Positions 33,160-33,384 of a DNA stretch of 33,384 nucleotides are shown here, piece after piece (position 1 is the first letter of the stretch; every line of letters starts with the position of its first letter). The position numbers were made by a program, and so were the translations under genes. The notes under the pieces were generated by a model, which did no database searches, had not been told where the DNA came from, and saw only the letters and a program-made list of their open reading frames with translations. Origin of the DNA: Rhizobium sp. Root1203 (GTDB taxonomy: Bacteria > Pseudomonadota > Alphaproteobacteria > Rhizobiales > Rhizobiaceae); assembly GCF_001424945.1 (NCBI RefSeq), contig NZ_LMCW01000045.1, positions 235,969 through 269,352 of the forward strand, in the 5' to 3' direction.

Positions 33160-33304
33160 ACCTGTTTCAACGAAAAATTGCGTCATCTGCCCGGAACCCG
33201 GAGGATGCCGACAGGCGGCGCGACGCTAGGCTGGCGATTTCACTGGAGCAGGGCCCACGTCCTGGTGATATTGAAGCGGTCGAGATTGCCCCGGAGGAGA
33301 AACG

Positions 33305-33339
33305 CAAAAAGCTCCTCGACGGTTAGGCGGAGGAGCTTT
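33305..33339 (-). terminator. Rho-independent terminator behind tRNA-fMet
   Basis: AAAGCTCCTC (33308-33317) and GAGGAGCTTT (33330-33339) form a 10-bp stem with a 12-base loop. On the minus strand the hairpin is followed by T residues (forward A-run 33305-33310). It lies about 24 bases beyond the tRNA 3' end, so it should terminate the tRNA transcript. The plus strand also has TTTGTTTT after the stem, so it may work in both directions. Confidence 0.8.
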
Positions 33340-33362
33340 GTTTTGGGTGTCTTTGAAGATTC

Positions 33363-33384
33363 TGGTTGCGGGGGCAGGATTTGA
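33363..33384 (-). tRNA. Initiator tRNA-fMet, 3' end only
   Basis: On the minus strand the last 22 bases read through part of the T-loop (TCAAAT), the T-stem strand CCTGC, the acceptor strand CCCCGCA, the discriminator A and an encoded CCA. An acceptor strand of CCCCGCA before ACCA is the hallmark of bacterial initiator tRNA-fMet, whose 5' strand is CGCGGGG with the unpaired 1-72 position. The anticodon lies outside the window, so identity rests on the acceptor stem. Confidence 0.75.

Noticed and set aside
33144..33326. A 60-codon plus-strand ORF starting in the dyad and ending in the tRNA terminator
   Set aside because: Composition is somewhat protein-like (charged C-terminus) but there is no ribosome-binding site and it reads through the terminator stem.

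Overview
The window looks like chromosomal DNA of a high-GC alphaproteobacterium of the Rhizobiales, most likely Rhizobiaceae. This rests on the families present (a KANL3/Tex30-type hydrolase, a FixL/FixJ-like two-component pair, an MltF-type transglycosylase, a DUF3300/DUF2950 pair, class III cyclases with extracytoplasmic sensors) and on the 3' end of an initiator tRNA-fMet at the right edge. The genus is inferred; no 16S or other marker is present. Nearly all genes are on the minus strand; only two convincing plus-strand genes occur (about 8820-9968 and 15938-17662). No insertion sequence, integrase, prophage or CRISPR array was seen.

Layout. 1-201: start of an alpha/beta hydrolase cut by the window edge. 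298-1673: AraC-type regulator translationally coupled to a small putative secreted protein. 1990-3033: AI-2E-family membrane protein. 3198-3695: DUF1269 protein. 3974-8166: RND efflux pump (lipoprotein adaptor, then permease) with a plausible terminator behind it. 8820-9968: lipoprotein alpha/beta hydrolase on the plus strand. 10012-15558: seven-gene Mrp-type cation/proton antiporter operon with an unusual order and fusions. 15938-17662: plus-strand repeat protein with C-terminal membrane segments. 17702-19537: SLC13-type permease with TrkA-C domains. 19719-22522: AbgT-family transporter followed by an M20 peptidase. 22799-23056: glycine-zipper lipoprotein. 23330-25389: histidine kinase, LuxR-type response regulator and stand-alone receiver. 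25556-28260: multi-pass membrane protein followed by an MltF-like transglycosylase. 28316-30751: DUF3300 then DUF2950 exported proteins. 31086-33071: membrane-anchored class III nucleotide cyclase. 33305-33384: terminator and 3' end of tRNA-fMet.

Taken together this is an envelope and ion-homeostasis neighbourhood: efflux, cation/proton exchange, anion and dipeptide-type transport, peptidoglycan turnover, small envelope lipoproteins and two sensory modules. The item most worth pursuing is the antiporter operon. Its MrpA is absent as a single subunit. Its C-terminal pieces appear as a separate DUF4040 protein and as the N-terminus of MrpB, and two antiporter modules are fused head to tail in one 1031-residue protein. 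The gene order resembles the membrane arm of archaeal Mbh/Mbx complexes more than classical mrpABCDEFG. A second unexplained signal is a roughly 60-bp element found three times in intergenic DNA (8552, 15627, 23126), whose core could also be read as a short conserved peptide.
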